64,000 nucleotides of DNA from Streptomyces sclerotialus (GTDB lineage Bacteria; Actinomycetota; Actinomycetes; Streptomycetales; Streptomycetaceae): assembly GCA_000719105.1 (NCBI GenBank), contig JODX01000014.1, positions 124,001 through 188,000 of the forward strand, given 5' to 3'. The notes beneath the pieces are model-generated. The model saw only the letters and a program-made list of their open reading frames with translations. It made no database searches and had not been told where the DNA came from. Shown here piece after piece: positions 33,404 to 42,026 of this stretch. How positions within the stretch are numbered: the stretch's first letter is position 1; every line of letters starts with the position of its first letter. A program made the translations under genes and the position numbers.

Positions 33404-35263
33404 GTGGAGACCATCGGGATCAGGGAGGTGTCCGGGGATCTCATCAAGGCCGCCGCCGAACGAGGCGAGGTACTGGGGATCACGAACGGGCGCGTTCTCG
33501 CCGGGGTGCTGATGCCATTGCAGCAGGCGACGGTGGAGCGCCTGGTCGACCAGAACCTCACCCGGATCCTGCAGAACACCAGGGAAGGCCAGCGGGACGC
33601 GGCAGCGGGCTGTTCCGTCGGACTGGACGACCTGGTCGCCGAGCCTCCCCGGCCCGCGGGGCGCCGGGCGCCCGCCCGGGTGACGATCCGCGGACTGTCC
33701 GGAGCACGCATCGAACAGGCCGCCGCGGCCCGCGAGGCGCTGGTCGTCACCCACGGCGGCGAGGCCCTCGCGCTCCTCATCCCCGTCACCCTGCAGTGGG
33801 TGGAGCAGCTCGTCGAGCGCAACCTCTCCCGCATCCGCTACAGCATCGAACGCGGCGAACGCGAGATCGCGACGGGCGGTCAGGTGCCGACCCTCGACGA
33901 GCTGCTCCAGGAGGGCGAGGCCAAAGAGGGACGGCAGTCGCCACGAGGGCTGACGGACGGGCGGTCGCCGGAACGGCGGGCGGGCGGAGAAGGGGCGGCG
34001 GACGACGGTCCGGACGGGCCGGCGTCGTCCGGGCCTCCCGGCCCGCCGAGCGCCGCCCGGGGCGGGCTGCTGCGGCAGCGCGCCATCGGCATCACCATCG
34101 TCTCCGACGACGTGGAGGGCCGTGACCGGCTGATCGGTGTGATCACCGACATGCTCGGCCGGGTCGTGCACGGCCCGGTCGTGTCACCGCTGACCGACCT
34201 GGACCAGGGCCACGTACTGGCGAGCGTGCTCGATCTGATCGACGCGCTGCGGGCGGCGCTGCATCCCGAGCTGGAGCACCTGATCGGGGTGGGCATGGGA
34301 ATCGGCGGACATGTGCACCGCGGCACGATCGTGAAGTCGCCGAACGCCGGCTGGCGCCGCTTCCCCCTCGCCTCCCTGGTGCAGCAGCGGGTCGATGTGC
34401 CCGTCGTGCTGGAGAACGACGCCAACTCCCTCGCCGTGCGGGAGCGTCTCCTCGGGGGCATCGACGACGAGAGCATGGCCGTCGTCCTCATCACCGACAG
34501 GGGGATCGGGTCGTCCCTCATCCTGAACGGACGGGTGTTTCGCGGTGCCCACGGCATGGCCGGGGAACTGGGGCACATCCCCGTCGAGGCCGACCACCGC
34601 GGTGCGAAGGTCAAGTGCCGCTGTGAGAGCCATGGCTGCCTGGAGGGTGTGGCCTCGCCCTTCGCCGTGGCCAGGACGCTCGCGGAGGAAGGGGTCCACG
34701 GAGGGCTCGAAGCCGTCGCCGAGGACGGGGCCGCGACCGCTCCGGGCGGCACCGTCCACACGGTCTTCAACCGTGCGGGAGAGGCACTGGGGCGGGGCAT
34801 CGCCACTCTCATCAATCTGTTCAACCCGTCCACCCTCGTGCTCATCGGCCCGCGGTCCCTCGTGGGGGACCCCCGTTCGTTCCGCAACGGGGCGGACATG
34901 ACACAGCGCGGCGCCGCCGGTCCGTACATGCGTGCGGTGGAGCGAACCGTCAACGACCACGCGTTCTCCACCGGCGCCGACGACTGCGAGTTCGTCGTCC
35001 GCCAGGTGAACGACGCGGAGAGCGCCGCTGCCGCGGCGGCCTGCATCATCGAACAGTTCGCCCCCCTGGGAGGGACGTACGTGCTCAGTCAGCACGGTGG
35101 ATACCCGGCCGGTCAGCCCTCCTGGTCCAGCACCTTCTCCAACGCCCCCAGCGCGCCCCGCAGTTCCTCCGACGTGACGGTGAGCGGCGGTGCCAGCCGG
35201 ATGGTGGAGCCGTGGGTGTCCTTGACCAGGACGCCCTCGCCCATGAGGCGCTCGCCGATGTGA
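33404..35263 (+). CDS. Tandem Phd-like domains fused to a ROK domain
   Basis: A 619-aa protein with an unusual architecture. Residues 3-66 and 93-156 are an internal duplication, each resembling a Phd/YefM antitoxin fold (GEVLGITNGRVLAGVLMP; REALVVTHGGEALALLIP) plus a shared helix (VERLVDQNLTRI; VEQLVERNLSRI). A disordered linker (165-225) leads to a ROK domain (about 226-560): ENDANSLAV, GELGHIPVE and the zinc motif CRCESHGCLEG are intact, but the phosphate loop DxGGT is replaced by IVSDDVEG, so kinase activity is unlikely. The usual ROK winged helix is absent. GTG 33404 has GGAGGGG upstream. The last 50 residues run antisense over rocD and may not be conserved. Confidence 0.8.
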   Translation: METIGIREVSGDLIKAAAERGEVLGITNGRVLAGVLMPLQQATVERLVDQNLTRILQNTREGQRDAAAGCSVGLDDLVAEPPRPAGRRAPARVTIRGLSGARIEQAAAAREALVVTHGGEALALLIPVTLQWVEQLVERNLSRIRYSIERGEREIATGGQVPTLDELLQEGEAKEGRQSPRGLTDGRSPERRAGGEGAADDGPDGPASSGPPGPPSAARGGLLRQRAIGITIVSDDVEGRDRLIGVITDMLGRVVHGPVVSPLTDLDQGHVLASVLDLIDALRAALHPELEHLIGVGMGIGGHVHRGTIVKSPNAGWRRFPLASLVQQRVDVPVVLENDANSLAVRERLLGGIDDESMAVVLITDRGIGSSLILNGRVFRGAHGMAGELGHIPVEADHRGAKVKCRCESHGCLEGVASPFAVARTLAEEGVHGGLEAVAEDGAATAPGGTVHTVFNRAGEALGRGIATLINLFNPSTLVLIGPRSLVGDPRSFRNGADMTQRGAAGPYMRAVERTVNDHAFSTGADDCEFVVRQVNDAESAAAAAACIIEQFAPLGGTYVLSQHGGYPAGQPSWSSTFSNAPSAPRSSSDVTVSGGASRMVEPWVSLTRTPSPMRRSPM

Positions 35264-36339
35264 CGGCCCGTGCCGACGGCGGGATCCACGTCGACGCCCG
35301 CCCACAGGCCGCGCGCCCGGAACCCCACGACGCCCTTGCCCACCAGCGCCGCGAGCCCCTCGCGCAGGACGGTGCCCAGCTCGGCCGCCCGCCGCTGGAA
35401 CTCACCCGTCGCCAGCAGCTCCACGACCGCCGAACCGACCGCCGCGGCCAGCGGATTGCCGCCGAACGTCGACCCGTGCTCGCCCGGCCGCAGCACCCCG
35501 AGCACGTCCCGGCGCCCGACCACCGCCGACACCGGCACGATGCCGCCGCCCAGCGCCTTGCCCAGCAGCACCAGATCGGGCACGACACCCTCGTGCTCGA
35601 CGGCGAGGGTGTGACCGGTGCGGCCCAGACCCGACTGGATCTCGTCCGCGACGAACAGACAGCCGGCCCGGCGGGTCAGCTCGCGCACGCCCCGCAGATA
35701 GCCGTCGTCGGGCACGATCACGCCCGCCTCGCCCTGGACCGGCTCGATCAGCACGGCCGCCGTCGTCTCGTCGACAGCGGCCTCCAGCGCGGCCAGGTCG
35801 TTGTACGGGACGACGCGGAAGCCCGGCGTGAACGGGCCGAAGCCGTCCCGGGCGAGCGGGTCCGTGGAGAAGCCGACGATCGTCGTCGTACGGCCGTGGA
35901 AGTTGTTCTCCGCCACCACGATCGTCGCCCGGTCCGCGGGGACGCCCTTCACCTCGTATGCCCACTTGCGGGCCACCTTCACCGCGCTCTCCACGGCCTC
36001 GGCGCCCGTGTTCATCGGCAGCACCATGTCCAGGCCCGTCAGCGCGGCCAGGCCCTCCGCGAAGCCGGCGAGACGGTCGTTGTGGAACGCGCGCGACGTC
36101 AGCGTCAGCCGGTCCAGCTGGCGGTGCGCCGCCTCGACCAGTGCCGGATGGCGGTGGCCGAAGTTGAGGGCCGAGTAGCCCGCCAGCATGTCCAGGTAGC
36201 GGCGGCCCTCGACGTCCTCCACCCAGGCGCCCTCGGCGCGGGCGATCACCACGGGCAGCGGATGGTAGGTGTGCGCGAGCACCGGCTCCTCGGCACGGAT
36301 CAGCTCGGCGGACGTGTGTGCACGTGCGGGTGCGGTCAT
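35113..36339 (-). CDS. rocD: Ornithine aminotransferase
   Basis: A 408-aa class-III PLP aminotransferase moving the delta-amino group of ornithine to 2-oxoglutarate, yielding glutamate semialdehyde. Seen: LAGYSALNFGHRHP, MNTGAEAVESAVKVARKW, ENNFHGRT, FVADEIQSGLGRTG with the PLP Asp, and the Schiff-base Lys in LLGKALGGG. The ATG 36339 overlaps the ddaH stop by one base (TGATG), so the two are coupled. Its 3' end is overlapped by the convergent ROK-fusion frame. Confidence 0.95.
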   Translation of the reverse strand: MTAPARAHTSAELIRAEEPVLAHTYHPLPVVIARAEGAWVEDVEGRRYLDMLAGYSALNFGHRHPALVEAAHRQLDRLTLTSRAFHNDRLAGFAEGLAALTGLDMVLPMNTGAEAVESAVKVARKWAYEVKGVPADRATIVVAENNFHGRTTTIVGFSTDPLARDGFGPFTPGFRVVPYNDLAALEAAVDETTAAVLIEPVQGEAGVIVPDDGYLRGVRELTRRAGCLFVADEIQSGLGRTGHTLAVEHEGVVPDLVLLGKALGGGIVPVSAVVGRRDVLGVLRPGEHGSTFGGNPLAAAVGSAVVELLATGEFQRRAAELGTVLREGLAALVGKGVVGFRARGLWAGVDVDPAVGTGRHIGERLMGEGVLVKDTHGSTIRLAPPLTVTSEELRGALGALEKVLDQEG

Positions 36340-37157
36340 CAGCGGATCTCCTGAGTGCAGCACTTGATGCCGCCGCCGGCCTTGTGGAACTCCGACAGGT
36401 CGACGGGGACGGGGACGTAGCCCTGCCGCGCGAGCCGGGCGGCCAGCTCCTCGGCGCGCGGCGAGATGAAGACATGACGGCCGTCGGACACCGAGTTGAG
36501 CCCGAAGGCCAGCGCGTCCTCGCGGGTGGCGAGCACCGCGTCCGGGTACAGCCGGGCGAGCACCTCGCGGCTGCCCGGGGAGAACGCCCCGGGCCAGTAG
36601 GCGATGTTTGCGTCGTGCCCCTCGTCCAGCACGAACAGCGCCGTGTCCAGGTGGTAGAACCACGGGTTCACCAGCTGCAGGCTTATCACCGGGACACCGA
36701 AGAACTCCTGGACCTCCCGGTGCGCCTCCCGGGTCGTGCGGAAGCCCGTGCCGGCCAGTACCCAGCGGCCGGCCGGCACCAGGTCGCCCTCGCCCTCGCA
36801 CACCGACTCCGGCCGGTGCACGTCGTAGCCGGCGGCCTTGAACCAGCTGTCGTAGGCGCTGGACTCGGGGCGCCGCTCGGGCGCGTGGAAGAAGGAGCCG
36901 AAGACGCGGCCTTCCAGCACCAACGCGGAATTGGCCGCGAAGACCATGTCGGGCAGGCCCGTGACCGGCTCCACGGTGTCCACGGTGTGGCCGTGGGTGC
37001 GATAGGCGCCGATCAGCTCCGCCCACTGGCCGCGGGCGAGATCGATGTCGACGGGCCGGTCCGGGTGCATCCAAGGGTTGATCGCGTACTGCACGGTGAA
37101 GTGCCGGGGTTCGCAGACCAGGTAGCGCCGCCTGCTCGGCACACGGCTCTCGGACAC
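36339..37157 (-). CDS. ddaH: Dimethylargininase (DDAH) family amidinohydrolase
   Basis: A 272-aa five-bladed propeller enzyme of the guanidino-modifying superfamily, hydrolysing methylarginine (or a similar guanidine) to citrulline. Motifs: PDMVFAANSALVLEG, CEGEGDLVPAG, NPWFYHLDTALFVLDEG with catalytic His, and the nucleophile Cys near the C-terminus in GGGIKCCTQEI. The start GTG 37157 has GGAGG 9 nt upstream. It is coupled to rocD, suggesting a route from arginine-type compounds to glutamate. Arginine deiminase activity cannot be excluded. Confidence 0.88.
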   Translation of the reverse strand: MSESRVPSRRRYLVCEPRHFTVQYAINPWMHPDRPVDIDLARGQWAELIGAYRTHGHTVDTVEPVTGLPDMVFAANSALVLEGRVFGSFFHAPERRPESSAYDSWFKAAGYDVHRPESVCEGEGDLVPAGRWVLAGTGFRTTREAHREVQEFFGVPVISLQLVNPWFYHLDTALFVLDEGHDANIAYWPGAFSPGSREVLARLYPDAVLATREDALAFGLNSVSDGRHVFISPRAEELAARLARQGYVPVPVDLSEFHKAGGGIKCCTQEIR

Positions 37158-37278
37158 AGAGGGTTTCCTCCGCTTCCTGCGCGTGGTTGAGGTGGACACC
37201 ACGGTACGAAGCGCCACAGACGGGCGACAAGTGACGGAAGCTGCGCGCTCGTGCAGGAGTGCTGCGTCGAGCGCCACC

Positions 37279-37788
37279 TCAGCGCAGGTTCGCTGCGTCC
37301 TCCATGCCGGGCGCCGGCTGGTTCGCCCCCGCCTCCGGGCTCTCCGGCAGCAGATGCGACAGCACCATGCAGCTCACCGTCTTGCGGATGAACGGTTCCG
37401 TGCGGATACGTTCCAGCACCTCCTCGAAGTGCTCCACGTCCCGCGCCCGCACATGCAGCAGCGCGTCCGCGCCCCCGGTCACCGTCATGGCGGCCACGAT
37501 CTCCGGATGGTTGCGCACCACCTCCGCGAGGCGCCGGGGCGGTGCCGCGCCCTCGCAGTACACCTCCACGTACGCCTCCGTGCGCCAGCCCAGCGCCGAG
37601 GGCCGCACCGTGGCCGAGAACCCGGTGATCACCCCGGTCTCGCGCAGCCGGTCCACGCGCCGCTTCACCGCGGTCGCCGACAGGCCGATCACCGCGCCGA
37701 TCTCCGCGAAGCTGGTCCTGGCGTTCGCCATCAGAGCGGTGACGATCTTCCGGTCGAGGTCGTCGAACGGCGCCGGCCTGCTGTTCAT
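37279..37788 (-). CDS. Lrp/AsnC family transcriptional regulator
   Basis: A 169-aa feast/famine regulator. The N-terminal helix-turn-helix (about 8-60, LDRKIVTALMANARTSFAEI, LSATAVKRRVDRLRETGVI) and the C-terminal RAM domain (about 70-150, AAMTVTGGADALLHVRARDVEH) bind an amino acid. It lies 121 nt upstream of ddaH-rocD on the same strand and most likely controls them in response to arginine or ornithine, which is inference from position. Confidence 0.93.
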   Translation of the reverse strand: MNSRPAPFDDLDRKIVTALMANARTSFAEIGAVIGLSATAVKRRVDRLRETGVITGFSATVRPSALGWRTEAYVEVYCEGAAPPRRLAEVVRNHPEIVAAMTVTGGADALLHVRARDVEHFEEVLERIRTEPFIRKTVSCMVLSHLLPESPEAGANQPAPGMEDAANLR

Positions 37789-37865
37789 GTCCGCACCCTA
37801 TCCAGCGCGGACATCCACACCGGACACATGTCCAGACGTACGAATTACTCCTACACTCCACCTTC

Positions 37866-38615
37866 ATGCTGCGCGCCCTCGCCGTCGACGACGAACGCCC
37901 CTCGCTGGAGGAACTCCTCTACCTGCTGAACGCGGACCCGCGCATCGGCAGCGCCGAGGGCGCGAGCGACGCCACCGAGGCGCTGCGCCGCATCAACCGG
38001 GCCCTGGAGTCCGGCCCGGGCGGGCCCGAGGCGATCGACGTCGTCTTCCTCGACATCCAGATGCCCGGCCTCGACGGGCTCGACCTGGCCCGGCTGCTCA
38101 CCGGCTTCGCCCGGCCGCCGCTCGTCGTGTTCGTCACCGCCCACGAGGACTTCGCCGTGCAGGCCTTCGACCTCAAGGCCGTCGACTACGTGCTCAAGCC
38201 GGTGCGGAAGGAACGTCTCGCCGAGGCCGTGCGCCGGGCCGCCGAACGCCGGGACGCCGCCCCGCTGATCCCCGTGCACGAGCCCGACCCGGACCACATC
38301 CCCGTCGAGCTGGGCGGCGTCACCCGGTTCGTGCCCGTCGACGACATCACCCACGTCGAGGCCCACGGCGACTACGCGCGGCTGCACACCGCCCAGGGCA
38401 CCCATCTGGTCCGTATCCCGCTGTCCACGCTGGAGGAGCGCTGGCGGGCCCGCGGCTTCCTGCGCATCCACCGCCGCCACCTCGTCGCCCTGCGCCACAT
38501 CGCCGAGCTGAGACTCGACGCGGGCACGGTGAGCGTCCTGGTCGACGACGTCGAACTCCAGGTCAGCCGCCGCCACGCCCGCGAACTGCGCGATCTGCTG
38601 ATGAGGAGGCCGTGA
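37866..38615 (+). CDS. LytTR-type response regulator
   Basis: A 249-aa regulator. The receiver domain (1-120) has acidic pair D8-D9-E10, phospho-acceptor Asp in VVFLDIQMPG and the Lys in YVLKPVRK. The C-terminal LytTR domain (about 145-245, FVPVDDITHVEAHGDYARL, LRIHRRHLVAL) binds DNA by beta-strands. It overlaps the DUF485 gene by 4 nt and is in one operon with its probable kinase at 40778-42013, separated by a symporter pair. Such LytS/LytTR systems with transporters (e.g. YpdAB, BtsSR) sense carboxylic acids. Confidence 0.94.
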   Translation: MLRALAVDDERPSLEELLYLLNADPRIGSAEGASDATEALRRINRALESGPGGPEAIDVVFLDIQMPGLDGLDLARLLTGFARPPLVVFVTAHEDFAVQAFDLKAVDYVLKPVRKERLAEAVRRAAERRDAAPLIPVHEPDPDHIPVELGGVTRFVPVDDITHVEAHGDYARLHTAQGTHLVRIPLSTLEERWRARGFLRIHRRHLVALRHIAELRLDAGTVSVLVDDVELQVSRRHARELRDLLMRRP

Positions 38616-39010
38616 CGGTGCCCCACGACCCCACCGAGCGCCGCGTCGTGGTCACCGCCCCGCCCCGCCGCACCCTTGCCCACACCCGGCTCCGTTCGCG
38701 CGGGCGGTACCCCCACGCCTCCGGCTACTACCGCCCGCGCACCGAGATCGACGAGCAGACCACCCTCGGCCATACCTACGTCCGCTCCCTGATGCGCACC
38801 CAGCTCCGCGCCGCGCTCACCGTCTTCGCGGTGCTCGTCCTGCTGGTCGGCCCGCTCCCGCTGGTCTTCGCGGCGGCCGCGGACGGCCGCCTGGAGTGGG
38901 CCGTGCTCGGCTTCGGCCTGTACGTCCCGCTGGTCCTCCTCGCCCGCTGGTACGTCCGCCGCGCCGAGCGCAACGAACGCGACTTCCAGCGCCTCGTCGA
39001 AGACCGCTGA
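38612..39010 (+). CDS. DUF485-like two-TM protein, symporter companion
   Basis: A 132-aa membrane protein. An 70-residue basic cytoplasmic N-terminus (VTAPPRRTLAHTRLRSRGRY) precedes two TM helices, ALTVFAVLVLLVGPLPLVF and WAVLGFGLYVPLVLLARWYV, separated by a short loop, and a charged end. DUF485 proteins are regularly encoded in front of acetate/solute:sodium symporters. It starts with GTG overlapping the regulator stop (GTGA), with GAGGAGG upstream, and is 19 nt before the symporter gene. Confidence 0.82.
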   Translation: MTVPHDPTERRVVVTAPPRRTLAHTRLRSRGRYPHASGYYRPRTEIDEQTTLGHTYVRSLMRTQLRAALTVFAVLVLLVGPLPLVFAAAADGRLEWAVLGFGLYVPLVLLARWYVRRAERNERDFQRLVEDR

Positions 39011-39029
39011 CCCGGGTGACAAGCGATCG

Positions 39030-40796
39030 ATGAACTCCGCGTACACCGTTCCCGCCGTCGCCCTCGTCGTCGTGGCCACCGTCCTCGTCGGCGCGTTCGG
39101 CCTGCGCATCTCCCGGACGACCTCCGACTTCTACGTCGCCTCCCGCACCGTCGGCCCCCGGCTCAACGCGGCCGCGATCAGCGGCGAGTACCTGTCCGCC
39201 GCGTCGTTCCTGGGCATCGCGGGACTCGTCCTCGTCCAGGGCCCCGACATGCTCTGGTACCCGGTCGGCTACACCGCGGGCTACCTCGTGCTGCTGCTGT
39301 TCGTCGCGGCCCCGCTGCGCCGGTCCGGGGCGTACACGCTGCCCGACTTCGCCGAGGCACGGCTCGCCTCCCAGGCGGTACGGCGGCTCGCGGGGGCCTT
39401 CGTGGTCGGCGTCGGCTGGCTGTACCTGCTGCCCCAGCTCCAGGGCGCGGGGCTGACGCTGTCCGTGCTCACCGACGCGCCGGACTGGCTGGGCGGCGTC
39501 ATCGTCGCGGCCGTGGTGGTGGCGACCGTCGCCGCGGGCGGCATGCGCAGCATCACCTTCGTCCAGGCGTTCCAGTACTGGCTGAAGCTCACCGCCCTGC
39601 TCGTACCCGCCCTCTTCCTGGTCCTCGCCTGGCAGCACGACGGCGCCGACCGCCCCGTCTTCGACGAACCGGCGGCCCTGCGCGAGCAGCGCGTCGTCCG
39701 CGTCGACGACACCCTCGACCTGCGGCTCGGACACCCCCTCGGCGTCACCGCCACCGGCACCGTCGACGGCCGCCGCTACGACGGCGAGCACGTCGACCTG
39801 CCCGCCGGCACCCACCGCGTCGACCGCGGCACCGAGCTGGCCCTCACCGCGGGCGACCCCGTCCCCGCCGCCGACCACGGCAGCAACGGCATGTCCACCG
39901 CGCTCGCCGAGGGACGCGAGCAACGCCCCCTGTACGCCACGTACGGGCTGATCCTCGCCACCTTCCTCGGCACCATGGGCCTGCCTCATGTCGTCGTCCG
40001 CTTCTACACCAGCCCCCACGGGGTCGCCGCCCGCCGCACCACGGTCGTCGTCCTCGCCCTGGTCGGCGCCTTCTACCTGCTCCCGCCCGTCTACGGGGCG
40101 CTCGGCCGCCTCTACGCCCCCGAGCTGGCCCTCACCGGTGACGCCGACGCGGCCGTGCTGCTGCTGCCGGACCGGATGATCGGCGGGCTCGGCGGCGACC
40201 TGCTGGGCGCGCTGGTCGCGGGCGGGGCGTTCGCCGCGTTCCTGTCCACGGCGTCCGGGGTGACCATGGCCGTCGCAGGGGTCCTCACGCAGGACGTGCT
40301 GCCCTCGCGCGGCGTCGGGCACTTCCGGCTCGGCACCGCACTCGCGATGGCCGTACCGCTCGCGGCGAGCATGCTGGTGGGCGGGCTGCCGGTGGCCGAC
40401 GCGGTGGGCCTGGCCTTCGCCGTGTCCGCGTCCTCGTTCTGCCCGCTGCTCGTGCTCGGCATCTGGTGGCGGCGGCTCACCCCGCCGGGCGCGGCCGCCG
40501 GCATGCTGGTCGGCGGGGGATCGGCGCTGGCCGCGGTCGCGGCGACCATGGTCGGCCACCCCGCCGGCGGGGGCCTGTACGCGCTGCTCGCCTGGCCCGC
40601 GCTGTGGTCCGTGCCGCTCGCGTTCCTGACCATGGTGCTCGTGTCGCTGGCGACCCCGGGGAAGGTACCGGCCGGGACGCCCGCGATCCTGGCCCGGTTC
40701 CATCTGCCGGAGGAGCTCGCCGGCGGGCAGGTGCGGGGCGCCGCACCGGACGTACCGGAAGAGGGGGAGGACGACACATGGGCGCGGGTGAGATGA
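39030..40796 (+). CDS. Sodium:solute symporter (acetate permease-like)
   Basis: A 588-aa SSSF transporter with about 13 TM segments. Family features: FYVASRTVGPRLNAAAISGEYLSAASFLGIAG (here given in part as SGEYLSAASFLGIAG), MLWYPVGYTAGY, GGMRSITFVQAFQYWLK and GTMGLPHVVVRFYTSP; all typical of ActP-like cation/acetate symporters. A hydrophilic stretch of about 80 residues (roughly 208-290, VVRVDDTLDLRLGHPLGVTA onwards) interrupts the membrane part. Substrate probably a short carboxylate. Overlaps the kinase gene by 19 nt. Confidence 0.9.
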   Translation: MNSAYTVPAVALVVVATVLVGAFGLRISRTTSDFYVASRTVGPRLNAAAISGEYLSAASFLGIAGLVLVQGPDMLWYPVGYTAGYLVLLLFVAAPLRRSGAYTLPDFAEARLASQAVRRLAGAFVVGVGWLYLLPQLQGAGLTLSVLTDAPDWLGGVIVAAVVVATVAAGGMRSITFVQAFQYWLKLTALLVPALFLVLAWQHDGADRPVFDEPAALREQRVVRVDDTLDLRLGHPLGVTATGTVDGRRYDGEHVDLPAGTHRVDRGTELALTAGDPVPAADHGSNGMSTALAEGREQRPLYATYGLILATFLGTMGLPHVVVRFYTSPHGVAARRTTVVVLALVGAFYLLPPVYGALGRLYAPELALTGDADAAVLLLPDRMIGGLGGDLLGALVAGGAFAAFLSTASGVTMAVAGVLTQDVLPSRGVGHFRLGTALAMAVPLAASMLVGGLPVADAVGLAFAVSASSFCPLLVLGIWWRRLTPPGAAAGMLVGGGSALAAVAATMVGHPAGGGLYALLAWPALWSVPLAFLTMVLVSLATPGKVPAGTPAILARFHLPEELAGGQVRGAAPDVPEEGEDDTWARVR

Positions 40797-42013
40797 GCGC
40801 GTTCGTCGCCGGACTGTGCGTGGCCGCGCTGCCGCTGCTCGCCGCCGGGTTCTGGCTGGGGCGGCGCACCGCGCGCACCCGCAGCCTGGCCGGTCTCGGC
40901 ACGCCCGTCGAGCACGCCACCTTCGAGACCCTGCACACCGCCTCCCTCGCCGCACCACCGCTGCGCGCGGGCCTCACCGAGGAGACGGCCCGCAAGGCGG
41001 CGCGGCGGCTGCGCACCCTGCTGGGCACGGACGCGCTCTGCCTCACCGACCACGAGGCGGTCCTCGCCTGGGACGGAGCGGGGGAGCACCATCGCGCACA
41101 GATCGTGGAACGAGTCGCAGGCCCCCTGGAGACCGGCCGGGGCGAAGCCTTCCGTCTGACGTGCGAGGAGCCGGACTGCCCGCTGCGCTGGGCCGTCGTC
41201 GCGCCCCTCACCGTCGACGACCGGGTCCACGGCGCGCTCGTCGCCTGCGCGCCCGGCGAGTCCGCCGTGCTGGTCCGCGCCGCCGGGGAGGTCGCCCGCT
41301 GGGTCTCCGTCCAGCTCGAACTGGCCGACCTCGACCGCTCCCGCACCCGCCTCATCGAGGCCGAGATCAAGGCCCTGCGTGCCCAGATCTCCCCGCACTT
41401 CGTCTTCAACTCGCTCGCCGTGATCGCGTCCTTCGTGCGCACCGACCCGGAGCGGGCCCGCGAGCTGCTGCTGGAGTTCGCCGACTTCACCCGCTACTCG
41501 TTCCGCCGGCACGGCGACTTCACCACCCTCGCCGACGAGCTGCACGCCATCGACCACTACCTGGCGCTCGTCCGGGCCCGCTTCGGCGACCGCCTCTCGG
41601 TCACCCTCCAGATCGCCCCCGAGGTGCTGCCGGTCACCCTGCCGTTCCTGTGCCTGCAGCCTCTGGTCGAGAACGCCGTCAAGCACGGCCTGGAGGGCAG
41701 GATCGTGTCCGCCGGGGGCAAGTGCCACATCGGCATCACCGCGCAGGACGCGGGAGCCGAGGCGCTGGTCGTCATCGAGGACGACGGCGCAGGCATGGAC
41801 CCGGAGCTGCTGCGCCGCATCCTGGCGGGCGAGGTCGGCCCGTCCGGCGGCATCGGCCTCGGCAACGTCGACGAGCGGCTGCGCCAGGTGTACGGCGACG
41901 ACCACGGACTCGTGATCGAGACCGCGGTCGGCGCGGGTATGAAGATCACCGCCCGGCTGCCCAAGTACCAGCCGGGGGTCCATTCGGGGGGCAGGATGCC
42001 CGCGGAGCGATAG
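40778..42013 (+). CDS. LytS-type sensor histidine kinase
   Basis: A 411-aa kinase. One N-terminal TM helix (FVAGLCVAALPLLAAGFWLG), then a GAF-like region (about 75-190) with three Cys (ALCLTD, LTCEEPDCPLRW), then the His_kinase domain with phospho-His in AQISPHFVFNSLAVIASF and an HATPase domain (N box LVENAVKHGL, G1 EDDGAGMD, G2 GGIGLGN). The start ATG 40778 has GGAGG 7 nt upstream; a second ATG at 40793 overlaps the symporter stop. Cognate to the LytTR regulator at the other end of this four-gene operon. Confidence 0.93.
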   Translation: MGAGEMSAFVAGLCVAALPLLAAGFWLGRRTARTRSLAGLGTPVEHATFETLHTASLAAPPLRAGLTEETARKAARRLRTLLGTDALCLTDHEAVLAWDGAGEHHRAQIVERVAGPLETGRGEAFRLTCEEPDCPLRWAVVAPLTVDDRVHGALVACAPGESAVLVRAAGEVARWVSVQLELADLDRSRTRLIEAEIKALRAQISPHFVFNSLAVIASFVRTDPERARELLLEFADFTRYSFRRHGDFTTLADELHAIDHYLALVRARFGDRLSVTLQIAPEVLPVTLPFLCLQPLVENAVKHGLEGRIVSAGGKCHIGITAQDAGAEALVVIEDDGAGMDPELLRRILAGEVGPSGGIGLGNVDERLRQVYGDDHGLVIETAVGAGMKITARLPKYQPGVHSGGRMPAER

Positions 42014-42026
42014 TGCGAGCGATGCT

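Noticed and set aside
34859..34876. GTGGGGGACCCCC in the ROK fusion as a third palindromic element
   Set aside because: Only the short palindrome is present, without the loop and second GGGGGA arm.
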